NCBI GenBank assembly: GCA_937874315.1 | Contig: CALNAE010000023.1 | Location: 1 to 44,732 of the forward strand | DNA length: 44,732 bases | Source of the DNA: an uncultured Bifidobacterium sp. | GTDB lineage: Bacteria; Actinomycetota; Actinomycetes; Actinomycetales; Bifidobacteriaceae | Direction of reading: 5' to 3' | Part shown: positions 44,520 to 44,732 of the stretch, piece after piece | Layout of the letters: each line of letters opens with the position of its first letter | How positions within the stretch are numbered: the stretch's first letter is position 1 | The notes under the pieces: model-generated | The model's input: the letters and a program-made list of their open reading frames with translations, nothing else | Databases searched by the model: none | Told to the model about the DNA's origin: nothing | Translations under genes and position numbers: made by a program

Positions 44520-44591
44520 ACTGTTATGGTGCAGACTTGCACAGTTGTCTTAACTGTTATATAGTTTCCCATAACAGTACAACAGTACTGT
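44520..44591. promoter_or_regulatory. Dyad-rich control region before the last gene
   Basis: ACTGTTAT occurs at 44520-44527 and 44553-44560; its inverse ATAACAGT is at 44571-44578, forming a perfect 8-bp dyad with a 10-bp gap. GTGCA-GACT-TGCAC is at 44529-44542 and the palindrome ACAGTACTGT at 44582-44591. A weak promoter (TTGCAC 44537-44542, TATATA 44558-44563, 15 bp apart) lies within. This suggests one or more operators; the regulator is not in the window. The rest of the 252-bp gap has no gene. Confidence 0.55.
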
Positions 44592-44698
44592 GTCGGGCGG
44601 CATGGAACAGCGTACGGACCATGGTGAGCGGCGAAAACGGCACGGGTCCGTCATGATCCGTCATGGCGGGCGTGGCACGGCACAACGAAAGGACATCG

Positions 44699-44732
44699 AT
44701 GAAACTGATCATCTCATCAGTGTCTGGAGAAC
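44699..44732 (+). CDS. Start of a gene cut by the window edge
   Basis: ATG 44699 with AAAGGA six bases upstream opens a frame reading MKLIISSVSGE to the window end. It is too short to identify. It lies about 110 bases downstream of the dyad-rich region, which probably controls it. Confidence 0.6.
   Translation, partial: MKLIISSVSGE

Overview
The window is about 62% GC (estimated by eye), densely coded, and reads as a Bifidobacterium chromosome. The evidence is the arginine cluster argC-J-B-D-F-R-G-H with its own ArgR boxes, followed by tyrS, a Gly/Arg-rich TPR-like protein, a HAD phosphatase, tlyA, nadK and recN, with a TrmH/SpoU methylase and pheST just before it. The same order is known in Mycobacterium tuberculosis (tsnR-pheST-argCJBDFRGH, then tyrS-Rv1691-Rv1692-Rv1693-tlyA-ppnK-recN), so the right half (about 19.0-43.7 kb) is an old actinobacterial backbone. 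I cannot name the species. No rRNA, tRNA, CRISPR array, insertion sequence or phage gene was seen.

The left half (1-19.0 kb) is more accessory. It opens with a fused energy-coupling-factor transporter (two ATPases plus the T subunit in one chain). Next are a TetR regulator and a divergent, frameshifted HXXEE membrane protein, with a near-perfect 24-bp dyad between them. A five-gene peptide-type ABC importer follows; its binding protein is anchored by an N-terminal membrane helix, not a lipobox. Then comes a sulfur/SAM neighbourhood. Leftward are metY (O-acetylhomoserine sulfhydrylase), a GNAT acetyltransferase and a possible 40-residue ORF. Rightward are a class I methyltransferase, a markedly divergent SAM synthetase, a P1-family (DmpA-like) peptidase, a coding-like remnant and an alpha/beta hydrolase. 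A leftward MacB-type ABC pair ends this half.

The right half is core metabolism and translation: SpoU methylase, pheS, pheT, a DUF4190-like membrane protein, the arginine operon (acetyl-cycle type through bifunctional ArgJ; argR sits inside it), tyrS, the low-complexity RNA-binding-like protein with a 132-bp tandem duplication, a HAD-IIA phosphatase, a small acidic protein, tlyA, a bactofilin-like gene on the opposite strand, nadK, recN and a HAD-IA phosphatase. The window ends in a dyad-rich regulatory region before a cut-off gene.

The best candidate for an undescribed system is the methyltransferase + divergent SAM synthetase + P1 peptidase operon facing metY (11.5-15.0 kb): a methylation unit that appears to carry its own SAM supply. 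Next are the repeat-expanded Gly/Arg-rich protein after tyrS and the Cys-rich bactofilin-like insertion between tlyA and nadK.
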